Assembly: GCA_028023455.1 (NCBI GenBank)
Contig: JAQFVV010000028.1
Span: 312,001 to 376,000, forward strand
Length of the DNA stretch: 64,000 nt
Source: Epiperipatus broadwayi
Taxonomy: Eukaryota > Onychophora > Udeonychophora > Euonychophora > Peripatidae
Reading direction: 5' to 3'
Part shown: one piece after another, positions 11,695-22,436 of the stretch
Position numbering within the stretch: the stretch's first letter is position 1
Layout: every line of letters begins with the position of its first letter
Translations under genes and position numbers: made by a program
Notes under the pieces: generated by a model
The model's input: only the letters and a program-made list of their open reading frames with translations
Database searches by the model: none
Told to the model about the DNA's origin: nothing

Positions 11695-11793
11695 CAATCA
11701 ACAATCTCAACCTGGGCAATCTCCTTTAACAGCAAAGATGGTACCATCTTTACTGTTAAAGGTGGTTGCCTTGACTACAAGTTGAGATTGTTG
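11695..11793. repeat. R4 fold-back hairpin
   Basis: Two roughly 49-bp arms (11695-11743 and 11744-11793) are inverted copies of repeat R4, meeting at the palindrome AAAGATGGTACCATCTTT. Transcribed or single-stranded, it would form a long hairpin with almost no loop. Confidence 0.75.
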
Positions 11794-12096
11794 ACATATA
11801 TAAGATATGAAAGCATAAGTAATACAATTAATGTTTCAATGCAGATGAAGAAAGATTCAAATGAAAACAGTAATATTTTATGTAGGTGGTAATTTAAATG
11901 CATCATATACAAAGGGTAAACTTGATTTGAATATGTGAATTAAATCAAAAGTAATATATAACAGAAAAAAATATATTGCCAAATTTTTCTCATAAAATTT
12001 AATTATCTATTTAGAAACATGGTATTTTTTGTTATCAAAAATGAATTTTAATTTAAAAATTTTACTTACTTTCCTCATTCAGCACGGCACATTACC

Positions 12097-12135
12097 GCTA
12101 TGAATATGAGGCAAATGGCCTCGAAAGCGCTTAGC
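12097..12135 (+). ncRNA. Hammerhead-like fold with non-canonical core, copy A
   Basis: Order: GCT, ATGAATAT, stem II GAGGC/GCCTC with loop AAATG, GAAA, self-complementary AGCGCT, T, then AGC closing on the initial GCT. All three stems, the GAAA box and an NUH site (CTT) sit where a hammerhead needs them. The 7-nt CTGANGA box is replaced by 8 nt. A second copy with a compensated stem II lies at 12820-12864 next to a Penelope fragment. Catalysis is doubtful. Confidence 0.45.
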
Positions 12136-12819
12136 ATATAATAATTTATGGAATCTTTATAGCTGCTCGTTCAAGTGTGTCACACGCTTTTTAATTTGTA
12201 TATTAATTATAAGACATTTTTCTTTGAAAATATCAATATGTTCTTTAAGTACTTGTTTTTCAGCTTAGCAGTTCTTGAAAAAAATATTTTTTATAAGTCA
12301 AATGTAACTCTACAGGCCATACTTTATATTTTTTGAAAATTATTGTTGCAAAAAATAATTCTGTTAACCAAATAATAATTATAAACAATAATCTTAATAC
12401 AATTCCTATATCTTATGTCATATACTTTTTAGCAAAAAAATATTATTTTACACACAGGGATACCCAAAAATAATCGGAACTTGTTTATTTATTTTTAGGT
12501 ATTATAAATTTAATCCCTCTCAAATGACTATCCGTTTGATGCAATACACAGGTCTAAACATGTTTTTCATTTTTCAAAGTAATCTGGAAATACTTGCAAA
12601 GTGATGCCTTTTAATGTCTCTGTCACCCCCCACTTCTCAGTCTGCAAAAAAAAAATTGAGACAGTTTTTTAGTCGATAGATTAAAAAAAATTGCACAAAG
12701 TGAGACTGAATGAATGTAACTGATAGATAGTTGGATCATGCTGAATTTAATTATAAATATGTGACTTTTTTCACATGCGTTAGTGAAGCTATAATTATAT
12801 TATAATGTGTAATAGGTCT

Positions 12820-12864
12820 GCTTAGCGCTTTCGAGATTTACTGTTCGAATCTCATACTCCTAGC
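12820..12864 (-). ncRNA. Hammerhead-like fold with non-canonical core, copy B
   Basis: Minus strand: GCT, AGGAGTAT, stem II GAGATT/AATCTC with a 9-nt loop, GAAA, self-complementary AGCGCT, A, AGC. Stem II differs from copy A (12097-12135) yet remains paired, which argues for a maintained fold. It lies about 60 bp downstream of the Penelope endonuclease fragment on the same strand, where Penelope elements are known to carry hammerhead motifs. The 8-nt block replacing CTGANGA lacks the canonical G8 position, so activity is uncertain. Confidence 0.5.
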
Positions 12865-12925
12865 TTTGTGAATGAAGACTGTTGTGATTTATTGTACACA
12901 TATGCAAATGAGTTTGATTTTTTAA

Positions 12926-13174
12926 TTAGTTAATCCATTGTTTGGAGAGAGCAAAGCATGCCTCTCTTCTATTAATGGCACTGAGATCATTTGCTATGTA
13001 AAAAGCTTCTTTAACTTTTCTTTTAGCATCACTCTTCTCTGTACAAATTATTTGGGCAGAACTGGGGTCGAATACATGGCCTGTAGCTGCTTGGTGTTGG
13101 TAAATTTTTGTATTAAGGTTAGCCCAAATCTCACTGTAGTAAGATGCCTGGCAGCCTAATTGAGGGCATGCCAT
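12926..13174 (-). pseudogene. Penelope-like element GIY-YIG endonuclease, C-terminal fragment
   Basis: The 82-codon minus-strand frame ends with a pattern typical of the Penelope C-terminal endonuclease: an ATGHVFDPSSAQII block (the His-containing TGHxFD motif), KRKVKEAFYI (catalytic Glu of the GIY-YIG fold in KEA), then INRREACFALSKQW (family INRDxGxxLSxxW). The reverse transcriptase and the GIY-YIG tyrosines are absent, so it is a 3' fragment. It is inserted inside mariner copy M1. I recognise the family from these motifs; a profile search would decide. Confidence 0.75.
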
Positions 13175-13584
13175 TTTACTTCACATCCAAGGCTTTGAGA
13201 GATGATGCTTTATAGAGGTGAAGCTTGCACATCTTTTCTTTGTCATAAAATGATGTTTATGTTTTACTGCATTATGTAAATGGTTCAGGACTTGCAGATA
13301 AAATGCCTGACCATTACAAACTAAATCTGGAATAAAAATGGCATTTGCATAAAAAGAAAATCACATTCTAACATTTCAGTCATTATAAAAACAAATTGAC
13401 AAATATGCTAAACACATTTTAGAAAAAAGTGTACAATGTGAACCCATAATTTCACCCAGAAATCTCATTTGGAAAATTGATGCAAAAAGTCCCTGAAAAA
13501 AATATGTAACAGCTGAAGCATATACTACAACAAGTACACAAACCAGAGGATGATTCTGGTTATTTTTGGTTCCCCCCTCATATT

Positions 13585-13795
13585 TGATGTTTTGACTGTC
13601 CTGCAGTTTTCCTCAGAGATATGCATCATAGCTCAAAAGATTACAAGAGTTGAAATGTCAGATTGGATGTCTATATAGGTACAATAATAATCTTTTTGCT
13701 AAAAAGTGTTTGAAGTAAGGTGTAGAAATTCTACTTATACTAAATATTACAGCAAAAAGGAAGTGGAAAATTGAATGACATTTAAAAAACAATAA
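13585..13795. repeat. Dispersed repeat R5, decayed
   Basis: It shares GACTGTCCTGCAG, GAGTTGAAATGTCAGATTG, TTTTTGCTAAAAAGTGTT and ATATTACAGCAAAA with the fold-back at 33480-33780 and the copy at 61010-61165. It abuts the right end of mariner M1. Confidence 0.6.
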
Positions 13796-14280
13796 TCTAC
13801 TTATATGGCATGATATATTTTGATCTCATATTAAAAACATGATATGTTTTTATTGTTACATCTCTCCCTATTACTACTACTAATTACTTTAATGAGTATA
13901 TAAATAATTTTACAGCTTATCAAATATATGACACCAAAAATATAAACTTATTTCACAAAACAAACATGTCCAAATATATTACTAAGACATTTCACTAGCA
14001 AGATAGTCATAGAATCATTTAAATAAACCTGTAATACCTTTTATCTTAAAAAATAGTTTCCACAGATGTAATGAAAGGCAGTCATTATTTACAATTTATT
14101 TAAATGATTCTATGGGAAGCGTGCATTTGAATTGTCTTTGCAATGCATTCAAACTTGTTTGTTCTGTGAAATAGATTTTTCTCTTCTTATTAACGATTGC
14201 AAAGTATTGTGTAACTTTCTCTTTTGAAATTCTCCAAATCAGAATAATAGTTTACTTAAATAATATATATATATATTATT

Positions 14281-14700
14281 CTGAAAAGCTTGTTAAGAGC
14301 TATTTGTGAGCTCATTATATAACATTTGTAATACAAGCTTGTTAAATTACATCATGTGACATATGACTTGATTTTTTTGTAACTTTCTTTTTTTGCTATT
14401 AAGGCTTTGGTGATTTTACATTGCTAAAGCTATTAATATATGGTGTATCTGAACTTGGTTCAGTCCCATATGGCTGTTTAAGTTAGATAGCTGGATTGGA
14501 AGACATGAATGACTGAAAATTTCAGATTTTTTACTTAATAATCATTCATTAGATAAAGTGCTGGGCTTGGTCTGGTATTTTAAATCTAATGCTTGAATAT
14601 CCTAGCACCTCACTGAAGAAGCCAGTAGTAGAAACTGGCCTGAGGTTGGGGTACTCTGAAAAGCTTGTTAAGAGCTATTTTCAAGCTCATTACATAATAT
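14281..14700 (+). mobile_element. Hammerhead-repeat unit with direct terminal copies (F1b type)
   Basis: CTGAAAAGCTTGTTAAGAGC at 14281 and again at 14655 (about 374 bp apart) bracket a unit with the landmarks of this class: TCATGTGACATATGACTTG, CTGAACTTGGTTCAGTCCC and a hammerhead at 14607-14645. The same order occurs on the minus strand in the 39.1-39.7 kb tandem pair. This is the remnant of a head-to-tail array with one ribozyme between two repeats. Confidence 0.7.
14607..14645 (+). ncRNA. Hammerhead ribozyme, decayed
   Basis: CCTCA, CTGAAGA (fits CTGANGA), AGCCAGTAGTA, GAAA, CTGGCC, TGAGG. Stem I CCTCA/TGAGG is perfectly paired and differs from stem I of its relatives (TCCTCA/TGGGGA), a covariant change. 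Stem II has lost pairing, and the cleavage triplet has become GCC instead of GTC, so it is probably inactive. Confidence 0.55.
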
Positions 14701-14995
14701 GAAAATACTATAACAGAGAATTAAAAATATATTAAATTCAGTAATCAAATATACTTTCAATATGTGTATCAGATTTGTTCTGTTATGAATCCATGAGAGA
14801 TCCATTTTGTATGACATGTACACATCATCATAATCATGATTGCTTTGCTAAAAATCTATGACTCCCATTCTTAATAGAACAACCATGATTATAATATGTC
14901 AAAAGTATACTTGGTTACTGAATTTAATTTAATATATTTATAATCCTCTATAAATCCTCTATTATAGTATTTTTACATGATTAATAATGATAGTT

Positions 14996-15060
14996 TCAAG
15001 ATGTTATATATATATATACACACATATATATATATATATAAAGCACATATTGATAATTCG
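14996..15060. repeat. TA/CA microsatellite
   Basis: Alternating TA interrupted by a short CA block at 15005-15040. Similar tracts occur near 15507-15530, 35817-35836 and 39088-39108. Confidence 0.8.
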
Positions 15061-15298
15061 TTTTTAAGAATAAAATACATATTACAGAAAATGAGATTGC
15101 TGAAGACCAAGACAAGATTCCTTCAATATATTTCCCTTTGGATTTAAATGCTACTGTCTGAGATAGTTGTATTACATAAATACTTTATTAATATTCTAAG
15201 AAACATTATTTATGATAGTGAAAACTCATAATACCATCAATCCACTTATCAATCAATCAATTAAGATATATAACAATTGAAGATATACATGTTAAACT

Positions 15299-15510
15299 AT
15301 TTGCTAGAATTTTATTAGCTAAATATACTGGCAGCTAAACTTATACCAGTCCATTACTCTATATTTGGAAGACACATTCATCTAGCAATATTGGCATATC
15401 CTGAAATAGTATCACATGCAAAACAAAATTGTCTATCTGATGTGACTGCAATAAAAATTGATTTCAAAAGTGCCTTTGACAATATAGATTTATATTTTCT
15501 TGCTAAACAT
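15299..15510 (+). pseudogene. Non-LTR reverse transcriptase palm fragment
   Basis: One plus-strand frame reads AAKLIPVHYSIFGRHIHLAI and, further on, TAIKIDFKSAFDNIDLYFL. The first block matches the region upstream of RT motif A where LINEs have an I(I/V)xxxQxGFxxxR segment. The second is motif A, with the catalytic Asp in KIDFKSAFD. It stops at a TA microsatellite. The ends cannot be set. Confidence 0.7.
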
Positions 15511-15819
15511 ATATATATATATATATAATATTATAGCAGAAAACCCACTCCTTATTTATGGCCTAATACTCTAAAAACTCATCAGATGTATTAATAACAG
15601 GTAGTGCAAAGTATCATATTTTCTTCTTAACTTAAGTAAATACAAGTGTGTTGTTGTATAGATAATATATAAATAACTAATAGATTTATTATTTCTTAAT
15701 TTATAAAAAGATTGAGCAACAGAAGTGTCAGAGTCTGAGGATCTTATCCCTGAGTCTAACATGCTACCATTGCACTAAACTTTGCAGAGCAAGGATGTAT
15801 GATACCATTAAATAGAGAT

Positions 15820-16060
15820 TATTTACACAGAGGCAAAACTCTTCATACAGCAGTGCCACTCAGTGCAAACCAGAGTAATAAATGGATGCAGGAAAGTTTG
15901 TGCATAAAATCCCTATCTAGTGTCTACTCATCCAATATCCCCAGACTAGTTTCTTGCATCCATTGATTACTCTGGCTTGCACTGAGTGGCACTACTGCAT
16001 GGAGAGTTTTGCCTCTATGTAAACAGCTTGCATAAGCATAAATAATGGTGATCATGTGAT
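15820..16060 (-). mobile_element. Fold-back hammerhead repeat R1
   Basis: Two arms of about 60-70 bp (15826-15885 and 15957-16026) are inverted copies of the R1 end (CAAAACTCTCCATACAGTAG, then GTGCCACTCAGTGCAA and AATCAATGGATGCA). Between them lies the 3' half of the ribozyme region: on the minus strand GAAA, CTAGTC, TGGGGA, without the CTGATGA half. The right flank AACAGCTTGCATAAGCATAA with GGTGATCATGTGATG is shared by other R1 copies. Confidence 0.7.
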
Positions 16061-17760
16061 GTTTAGTAGTGCTTATTTATTTGGTGCAAGGGGAAGAGGT
16101 TTAATTATCTGGGAAAAGGTGTAAAGATTTGGATTGTAGACACAGTTCACACAAAAAATGGAAATGGAAATATTGAATACATATTTTTGGAATATCAGAT
16201 GTTGAATGAAGACCACGATAAATTGTACAGAATGGAGCAAAAGAAATAGATATGTTAAGATTTGCTGTTTAGGTCAATTACCAATTTGAGGATGATAGAA
16301 CTAATGAAATAGCTGTTTATTACAGTGAGATAGAAGACATAAATGAGAATTGGAAAAGTGGTTGGGTGATAAGGAGTAAGGAAATGATGGGTTTATTGTG
16401 ATGTGTAATGGTTTTAGAAGAGGGTGTGTGTATTTAACTTGACTAACATGTTCTGGGCATATATAGAGTGAACAGAAATCTCTAAGCCATTTTACAACAT
16501 ATTACATTGCTTCTTAGGGCTAGGAAAAGATTGGGTAGTAAAAATTAAGAGACAAATTTATTGAGTATATAATGGTTTTAGAGAGGGGGAAGTGCTAAAA
16601 ATATAACATAGCTTTACTGCTTGGCGTTTATAAGAAGTATAGTGCCAGAGATAACATAACTGGAATTGATGTGGAGACATTACACTTCACAATCCTACAC
16701 TCATCCATTATACCATACTACACAGGGCAGATTTAAATGGTTTTGTTGCTCAGAAAGTTCAAGTGATGAAAATGACAGATTTGGAATTGATTTGAAAACC
16801 TTATGCTCCCAATCCATCTTTCTGCCACTGAACTAAACCATAAATGGCTAGAGAAGTGTTAGTTGGAAAACAGGATTTCTAAACATATAACCTATGAACA
16901 AAAAGAGAATCTGTATATCATTAATATTATATACTTCAAACCATAAAGGATTAAAGACAAAGTATTAATATGCAGTTGATGATTTCCCAAAGGTCTATAT
17001 AATTTTTATAAGAAAACTTTTTAAATAAAATGGGAGGGGGGAGTTATCTGATTAAATTCATTACAATAAAAATACAAGTTTCACTTATTAATTATTTATA
17101 ATTAGAAACAAAATTGAAAAGCATCTAATAGCTAATTAAAAGTCAAGAAAATAGTCTAACACTTTTAATTAAAATGGATCATGCTTACGCATGTGTTGGT
17201 ATGGATAATTGAAATGTTTTGTGTGAGTGTGTGTGTTTAATTTAATAAAAGTAAAATTGATGAAGTGATAGGTGAATTATTTTTCATTCACTTAATTAAT
17301 AGCTAGCAATATTAAAATATGTCTAAAAAACATACAAAAGTATATGCCATTCTTATTTTCATATTATATAAAAAATATAGTAATTTATTATCTCTGTCTT
17401 TAAATAGATGGATTCATAAGAGATCTAAATCCAATATACAGTAAATAATTTTTGAAAACCATCTTTTTTAATTTTTAACGCAATCTAGGAACATAAGGCC
17501 AGGAAATTTATTCCTAGTTAAATGCAATCTTATTATACTTTAATTTCCTTCTTTTTTTGTAAAATAACTTTAAATGTTTATATAACAAACTCATTATAAT
17601 CTTATTTGTCACAAGTCTTGCTTTGATGATCAAATATAAGTAAAATAATAATAAATATTAAATAATTTCTTCCAACCAGCATTAAGTGTATATGAAAATG
17701 TGATGTACTGTGACTTCTCCTTAAACAGAATCAGGAATCTCTCAGCAACTATGCCCAAAG
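16061..17760. other. Spacer without recognised genes
   Basis: No usable frame was seen. A decayed tRNA-like segment may lie near 16650-16740, and an R6-like segment near 16745-16840. The rest is AT-rich. Confidence 0.4.
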
Positions 17761-17764
17761 AAAC

Positions 17765-18320
17765 CTGTTAGCCACTTTACTTTCCCCTTCCATTCTCCAC
17801 CATAAGCTTTAACATAATCTGCTCCACCCATTTACACATCATAATATTTGTCAACTCTATGGCCTTTATATCTAAATCCCCCTTGTCTTTTCCCAAACCC
17901 AACATAAAAACCAATAACCCACTATCAGTATAATCACTTTGTCCATATTTATTCTTCCATAACTTCATTATTTGAACCTTTTCTGCTTTCAAGCATTTAC
18001 ATTCAATCAACAGATGCCTAATATTTTCTATGCTTTCCTTACTCCATTTGCAGACTAAATCACCCATTTTTTTCCATTTACATGTATATTCTCTTGTTGC
18101 TAAAGATCCCATTCAAGCCTTAAACAATAAACTACTTTCCTTGCTATTATCATAATTTAACTTGCAGCCAATGTTCCATTTACTTCTATATATATTTAAA
18201 CTCTTTTAATTCTCCATACTAGTTCTCCATCTCTCCAACTTCATTTTCTTTATTAATGCATTTATTCTTCTATCCCATTCCTTACCACTATAACACTCAA
18301 TAAAGCAGGTATGCCCAAGC
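17765..18320 (-). pseudogene. LINE C-terminal region with zinc-knuckle-like motif
   Basis: The 111-codon minus-strand frame (17777-18112) and its upstream extension show the residues after the RT domain of many LINEs: EWDRRINALIKKMK, RSKWNIGCK, a SSLLFKA segment (after a stop), then LVCKW, with IRHLLIECKCLKAEK further on. The C-x-n-H-LL-x-EC arrangement is the C-terminal CCHC-like motif. In-frame stops upstream show a dead copy. Confidence 0.65.
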
Positions 18321-18424
18321 TCCGTCTAGTTACAAAATAATTAAACACATCCAATGTACTATGTTTAGAAAACTAAAATATCTCATTATCACCATTTCAT
18401 TATGATTACGCAAGATGTTAAATC

Positions 18425-18625
18425 AATAGCAAACTCCATACAGTAGTGCCACCTAGTACAAGCCTTAGTAATCAATGGATGCAAGAAGGGTTTGTGTAGT
18501 ACTGCAGTGCTTTCAGATTCAAGGCTCTTCTGGTAAGTAGGCACTAGATAGGATTTCATACCCAAACTTCTTGCATCAATTGATTACTAAACTTGCACTT
18601 GGTGGTACTACTATACTGAGTTTGC
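18425..18625. mobile_element. Fold-back R1 repeat
   Basis: Inverted arms: AGCAAACTCCATACAGTAGT with GCCACCTAGTACAAG on the left, and the reverse complement at 18565-18625. The centre keeps a CACTAGATAGGATT-type piece of R1, but the hammerhead core itself is gone. Confidence 0.65.
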
Positions 18626-18974
18626 TGCTGTTAAAACTAAAAAATAAAGTGAACCATCTATTTTTACATGTATCATTGTAAATAAAAATTACCAAAAGTG
18701 CTGAGGTTATGAGTGGAATGAATACAAACTTTTAATAAATTTAACTTCTATTTACATTGAAAAGTGTAAAAATAGATCAAATGGATGCTTTATTCTTTAA
18801 TTTGCTACACAGTGCAATGGATTTGTTTAATTATTCTCTGGCTAGATGAAACTTCATTATTTCTGCTCTATTTTCATATATGTTTAATACGGTGTAAAGT
18901 TATTAATTAATATTTACTTATATATGAAATTTATAATAAAAATAATTATATAAGATAAGTATATAAAGAGGCAT

Positions 18975-19275
18975 GTGTAATGGGGAAAAAATATCAAGTT
19001 AGGAGGGCCACTGTTAGATAGATTAAAAAAACTATTTGTAAATAGTTAAGACTATTAGAAGAGATGATAATAGATGGACAATTGAAATTTTAAACTGGAT
19101 TCCAAGATATTGTAAAGGACCCAGAAAGAGACCACATGTGAGATGGATGGATGAAATAAAAAAGTGTTCAGGGGTGATGTGGAGAAGAGAAGCTAAAGAT
19201 AGGAAAAGATGGATTGAACTTGGAGAAACCTTCATCCAGCAGTGGATTAATAATGGTTGATGATGATGATTAGTT
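18975..19275 (+). pseudogene. RTE-type LINE C-terminus
   Basis: Frames give RRDDNRWTIEILNWIPRYC and then RPHVRWMDEIKKC, the same protein tail as at 27174-27458, with frameshifts upstream. It ends in TGATGATGATGATTA, the short TGA-rich tail that closes this RTE family. The minus-strand frame 19032-19289 is an antisense shadow. Confidence 0.8.
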
Positions 19276-19289
19276 TGCAATACAGACAA

Positions 19290-20630
19290 AACTTATGGCA
19301 TATTCTATGCCAACCCACTCTATAATCAAGACACATTGCCCAAATCAATTACTTTTTTATAGTGCTTTATTATCAAAGAACACAACGAAGTCGTTAAGCT
19401 TAGCTTTGTAGAAAAAAGGCATTACATATTTATTATTAAAACAGAAAGCTCTTAATTTTCTTCAAAATTTTTTATAACAAAAACTTTAAAAAATATGAAT
19501 GGTTATTAATTTATGCTGTTTTTATACAGAAATTATTTTTTTACATCATTTTGAAACGAATTTACGAATAATTTCACATATCAAAATTTGTTTCTGCTTT
19601 AAGTAAAATGAAAACAACTGCCAGATACAGATTTAAATCAGAATAAAAACTTATAATAAAATGATCCTATACAGATTAGACACGATTCTTTTTGCAATTA
19701 TAGTTTTTCAATTTACCATCTGCAATTTACTTCTGAATCGAACAAAGTGACATTATTAACTTTTATTTAGAAAAAAAAAATAATTAAACTTATTTACATT
19801 TAAATAGATGGAAGATAATAGAAATTTTAATAAAGAAAACAAACATAGAAGCTATAAGCTCATTAACGTTATACGAATTTGATGAACGATGATGTAAATT
19901 AATAATTGAAATATGCGTCTTTCTTTTTTCATAATTTTAAAAATTATCCTCTTAAATTCTTAATAATATGTTAAAAAGTACTAGATACATTCGTAAACTA
20001 AAAAAATTTAAATCTTTTAATATTTTAAGAAGTTAAACATTTTTTAAAATGATTATTCCTTCAAAAAAGTTTTAAACTGAGTTTTTATCATTTTAAATAT
20101 ACTCCCTACAGAGTATGTAATAGGAAAAAAAAATCGCTTACCGTAAATTAATTTGCAATTCATTATTGGGCTTATTTAAAAATTTAATGAGGCAAAAAAA
20201 TGATAAAAGAAGCCAGCCGGCTAGAACAACATTTGCCAATCTTTTTCCGACATTGAAGACTGGCAAAGCGTCAGATAAAAATTTCTGGCCCGGTAATAAA
20301 AAAGTACATGTTATAAATAAATTGAAGTAGTACGTGGTTGGTCTGAGTATCTGCACTAGTGAATGATTGTGATATGATGGATTTAAAAAAATGCACTGAT
20401 AATAAACAAAACATCTAAAAATATTTCTGATATGAGACAATTACTGATTGTTCATGAAGGTGCTATAATGTCAAAACGTCAATCGATCACTAAGAGCATA
20501 AAAATTCAGGTGTTTGAATTCTCTCCTTCATTAACAAATGTAGACTGGACTTGAAGATAGTGGCCCAGGTTTCTGTTCTGGTGGATGCTGCACTACGCAC
20601 TGCCATTTCCCCTTCCCAATTAAATTATAA
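19290..20630. other. Spacer without recognised genes
   Basis: AT-rich. The 100-codon minus-strand frame at 20138-20440 has no recognisable motif, although its first half is less repetitive than surrounding DNA. Nothing supports calling it a gene. Confidence 0.35.
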
Positions 20631-20639
20631 TATATATTG

Positions 20640-20760
20640 TATTTATTCCTGTGGAGTTTAGTATAGTCATAGAATAGTAGATTTTGAAATTCAAAGTTGG
20701 CTGGACCATACTCAATCTCTACCATTTCTGGTTCTTAAATTTCATATAAACTTCTAAGGA
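20640..20760 (+). repeat. Dispersed repeat R6
   Basis: It shares CATAGAATAGTAGATT, CAATCTCTACCATTTCTGG and CTTAAATTTCATATAAACTT with segments at 23740-23850, 23885-24015, 7600-7680 and 58490-58590. It is unclassified, with no coding potential. Confidence 0.55.
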
Positions 20761-20779
20761 GCATATTTTTTTACCTTTT

Positions 20780-21090
20780 CTACACTGCTTATAGTAATCT
20801 TTAGTATGATAGATATCAAATGGCAGTGCTTAATAAATCATCATCCTGTGCTGTCCTACATAATATTCCCAGACTAGTTGCAAGCTTATGGCTTTTATCA
20901 GTGAGGAGTTATGATTACAAGAACAGTGCACCTGGGATTTTAAAATGTAATGCATTTTCTTTCCAGCTATCATCATTTACTTTTATGTTATACTATCACA
21001 CTATGAGCCTAATGGGAAAAAACATAAATGGTTTTAATCTAAGCCAACTAGCCTGTGTAGTTGAATAGATCTGAATCCAGTTCATTTTCT
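20780..21090 (-). repeat. Hammerhead repeat R1, decayed
   Basis: The ribozyme region is at 20866-20907 on the minus strand: TCCTCA, CTGATAA (G8 mutated to A), AAGCCATAAGCTTG, CAAC instead of GAAAC, then the palindromic ACTAGT plus C. Stem I is still mostly paired. Without G8 and GAAA it should be inactive. Confidence 0.6.
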
Positions 21091-21789
21091 ATACATTATG
21101 GTGTTCTTAGTTTTTAATAACTATAAGCACCTTTATTCTATCACATAACCATCACATGCCTTCATACAAACTCCCATACATCAATACATAAGCGGAAGTC
21201 ATGTGATGAGACATTTAATAGCTTATTGGTTTAAACTCCTAAGCAAATATTTAATTATTTTTATATAATGTACTGCACATTCAAACTTATAAAATATACA
21301 ATTAAATAAGTAAATATATTTATTATGAATTGATACCCATCTGTGTGAAATTATTTAGTACTATGATGGCACTGTCATACTTCAACTTTGAAACACTTTT
21401 TTGCATCTCTCTTTAGCCCTATTTTGTCAATTTTACATTCATTTGATGGTGAAAACTGAAACTAAAGTAAATATTGATTTATTAGTTCAAAAACAAGTCT
21501 GAAGATGTCACTAGTATAAATCTACAAATGAGTCAACAAAAGCTAACAACTTTACTGATTGACAGGTAAAGTCTTTCTTTGATCTTGGGCATTGAAACAC
21601 AGTTGTAAACTTCTTTGATTGTTAAACCATTAAGCATCACATGATCACTATCTTATACTAGCACATAATTGTTTATAAACAAAGCAAAACTCTCCATACA
21701 GTACTGCCACACTGTGCCAACCAGAGTAATCAATGAAATGCCAGAAGGCTTGTGCATAAAATCCTTATCTAATGCCTACTCATCCAATA

Positions 21790-21831
21790 TCCCCAGACTA
21801 GTTTCTGGCTTGTGGCCATCATCAGTGAGGA
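21790..21831 (-). ncRNA. Hammerhead ribozyme (F1), intact
   Basis: Minus strand: stem I TCCTCA pairing with TGGGGA, core CTGATGA, stem II TGGC/GCCA with loop CACAA, GAAA, self-complementary ACTAGT, then C17. Predicted cleavage lies between C and TGGGGA, at a canonical GTC site. Every conserved catalytic-core base is present. Stem III is too short to hairpin well alone, so the palindrome suggests pairing between two copies, as known for short-stem-III hammerheads in animal satellites. Confidence 0.88.
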
Positions 21832-22244
21832 GCTTTGGATCTGAGAGCACAGCACTTAGATCTTAGGATCTAACACAACCCTCCAGCACCCATCTTTTAT
21901 CTCTACTTAACTACAAAACTATGAGCAATGAAATTGAAAACACAAAAATATTTTCAATTTAAGCTTAATAGCTTATATAGTCATATGGGTCTGAACTTAG
22001 TTCAGCACCCATACATTTTGGTGTCTTTGGCTCTTTAACAACCATAGCCACCACTATCCTATTAGGCAGGATTGGTGTTAATCCATTAAGCATCACATGA
22101 TCACTATCTTATACTAGCACATAATTGTTCATAAACAAAGCAAAACTCTCTATACAGTATTGCTACCCTGTGCCAACCAGAGTAATCAATGAATGCCAGA
22201 CAGCTTGTGCATAAAATCCCTATCTAATGCATACTCATCCAATA

Positions 22245-22286
22245 TCCCCAGACTAGTTTCTGGCTTGTGGCCATCGTCAGTGAGGA
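22245..22286 (-). ncRNA. Hammerhead ribozyme (F1), intact
   Basis: Identical to the copy at 21790-21831 except that the variable base of the core is C (CTGACGA), which the CTGANGA consensus allows. Stem I, stem II, GAAA, ACTAGT and C17 are all intact. It lies 455 bp from the other copy, so double cleavage of a transcript would release a 455-nt RNA. Confidence 0.88.
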
Positions 22287-22436
22287 ACTTTGGATCTGAG
22301 AGCACTGCACCTAGATCTTAGGATCTAATGCAATCCTCCAGCACCCACCTTTTATCTCTACTTAACTACAAAACTATGAGAATGAAATTGAAAACACAAA
22401 AATATTTTCAATTTAAGTTCAATAGCTTATATAGTC

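Larger units (their letters stand above)
12451..13580 (-). mobile_element. mariner-type transposon copy M1, interrupted
   Basis: The element lies between TA dinucleotides (12449-12450 and 13581-13582), the mariner target duplication. Left end: GGGATACCCAAAAATAAT. Right end, reversed: TGAGGGGGGAACCAAAAATA. It is related to M2 (31353-32237) and M3 (39732-40601), which share internal sequence such as TTTGATGCAATACACNGGTC. The middle (about 12758-13170) is foreign, a Penelope-like fragment inserted into it. The transposase is badly decayed. Confidence 0.75.
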
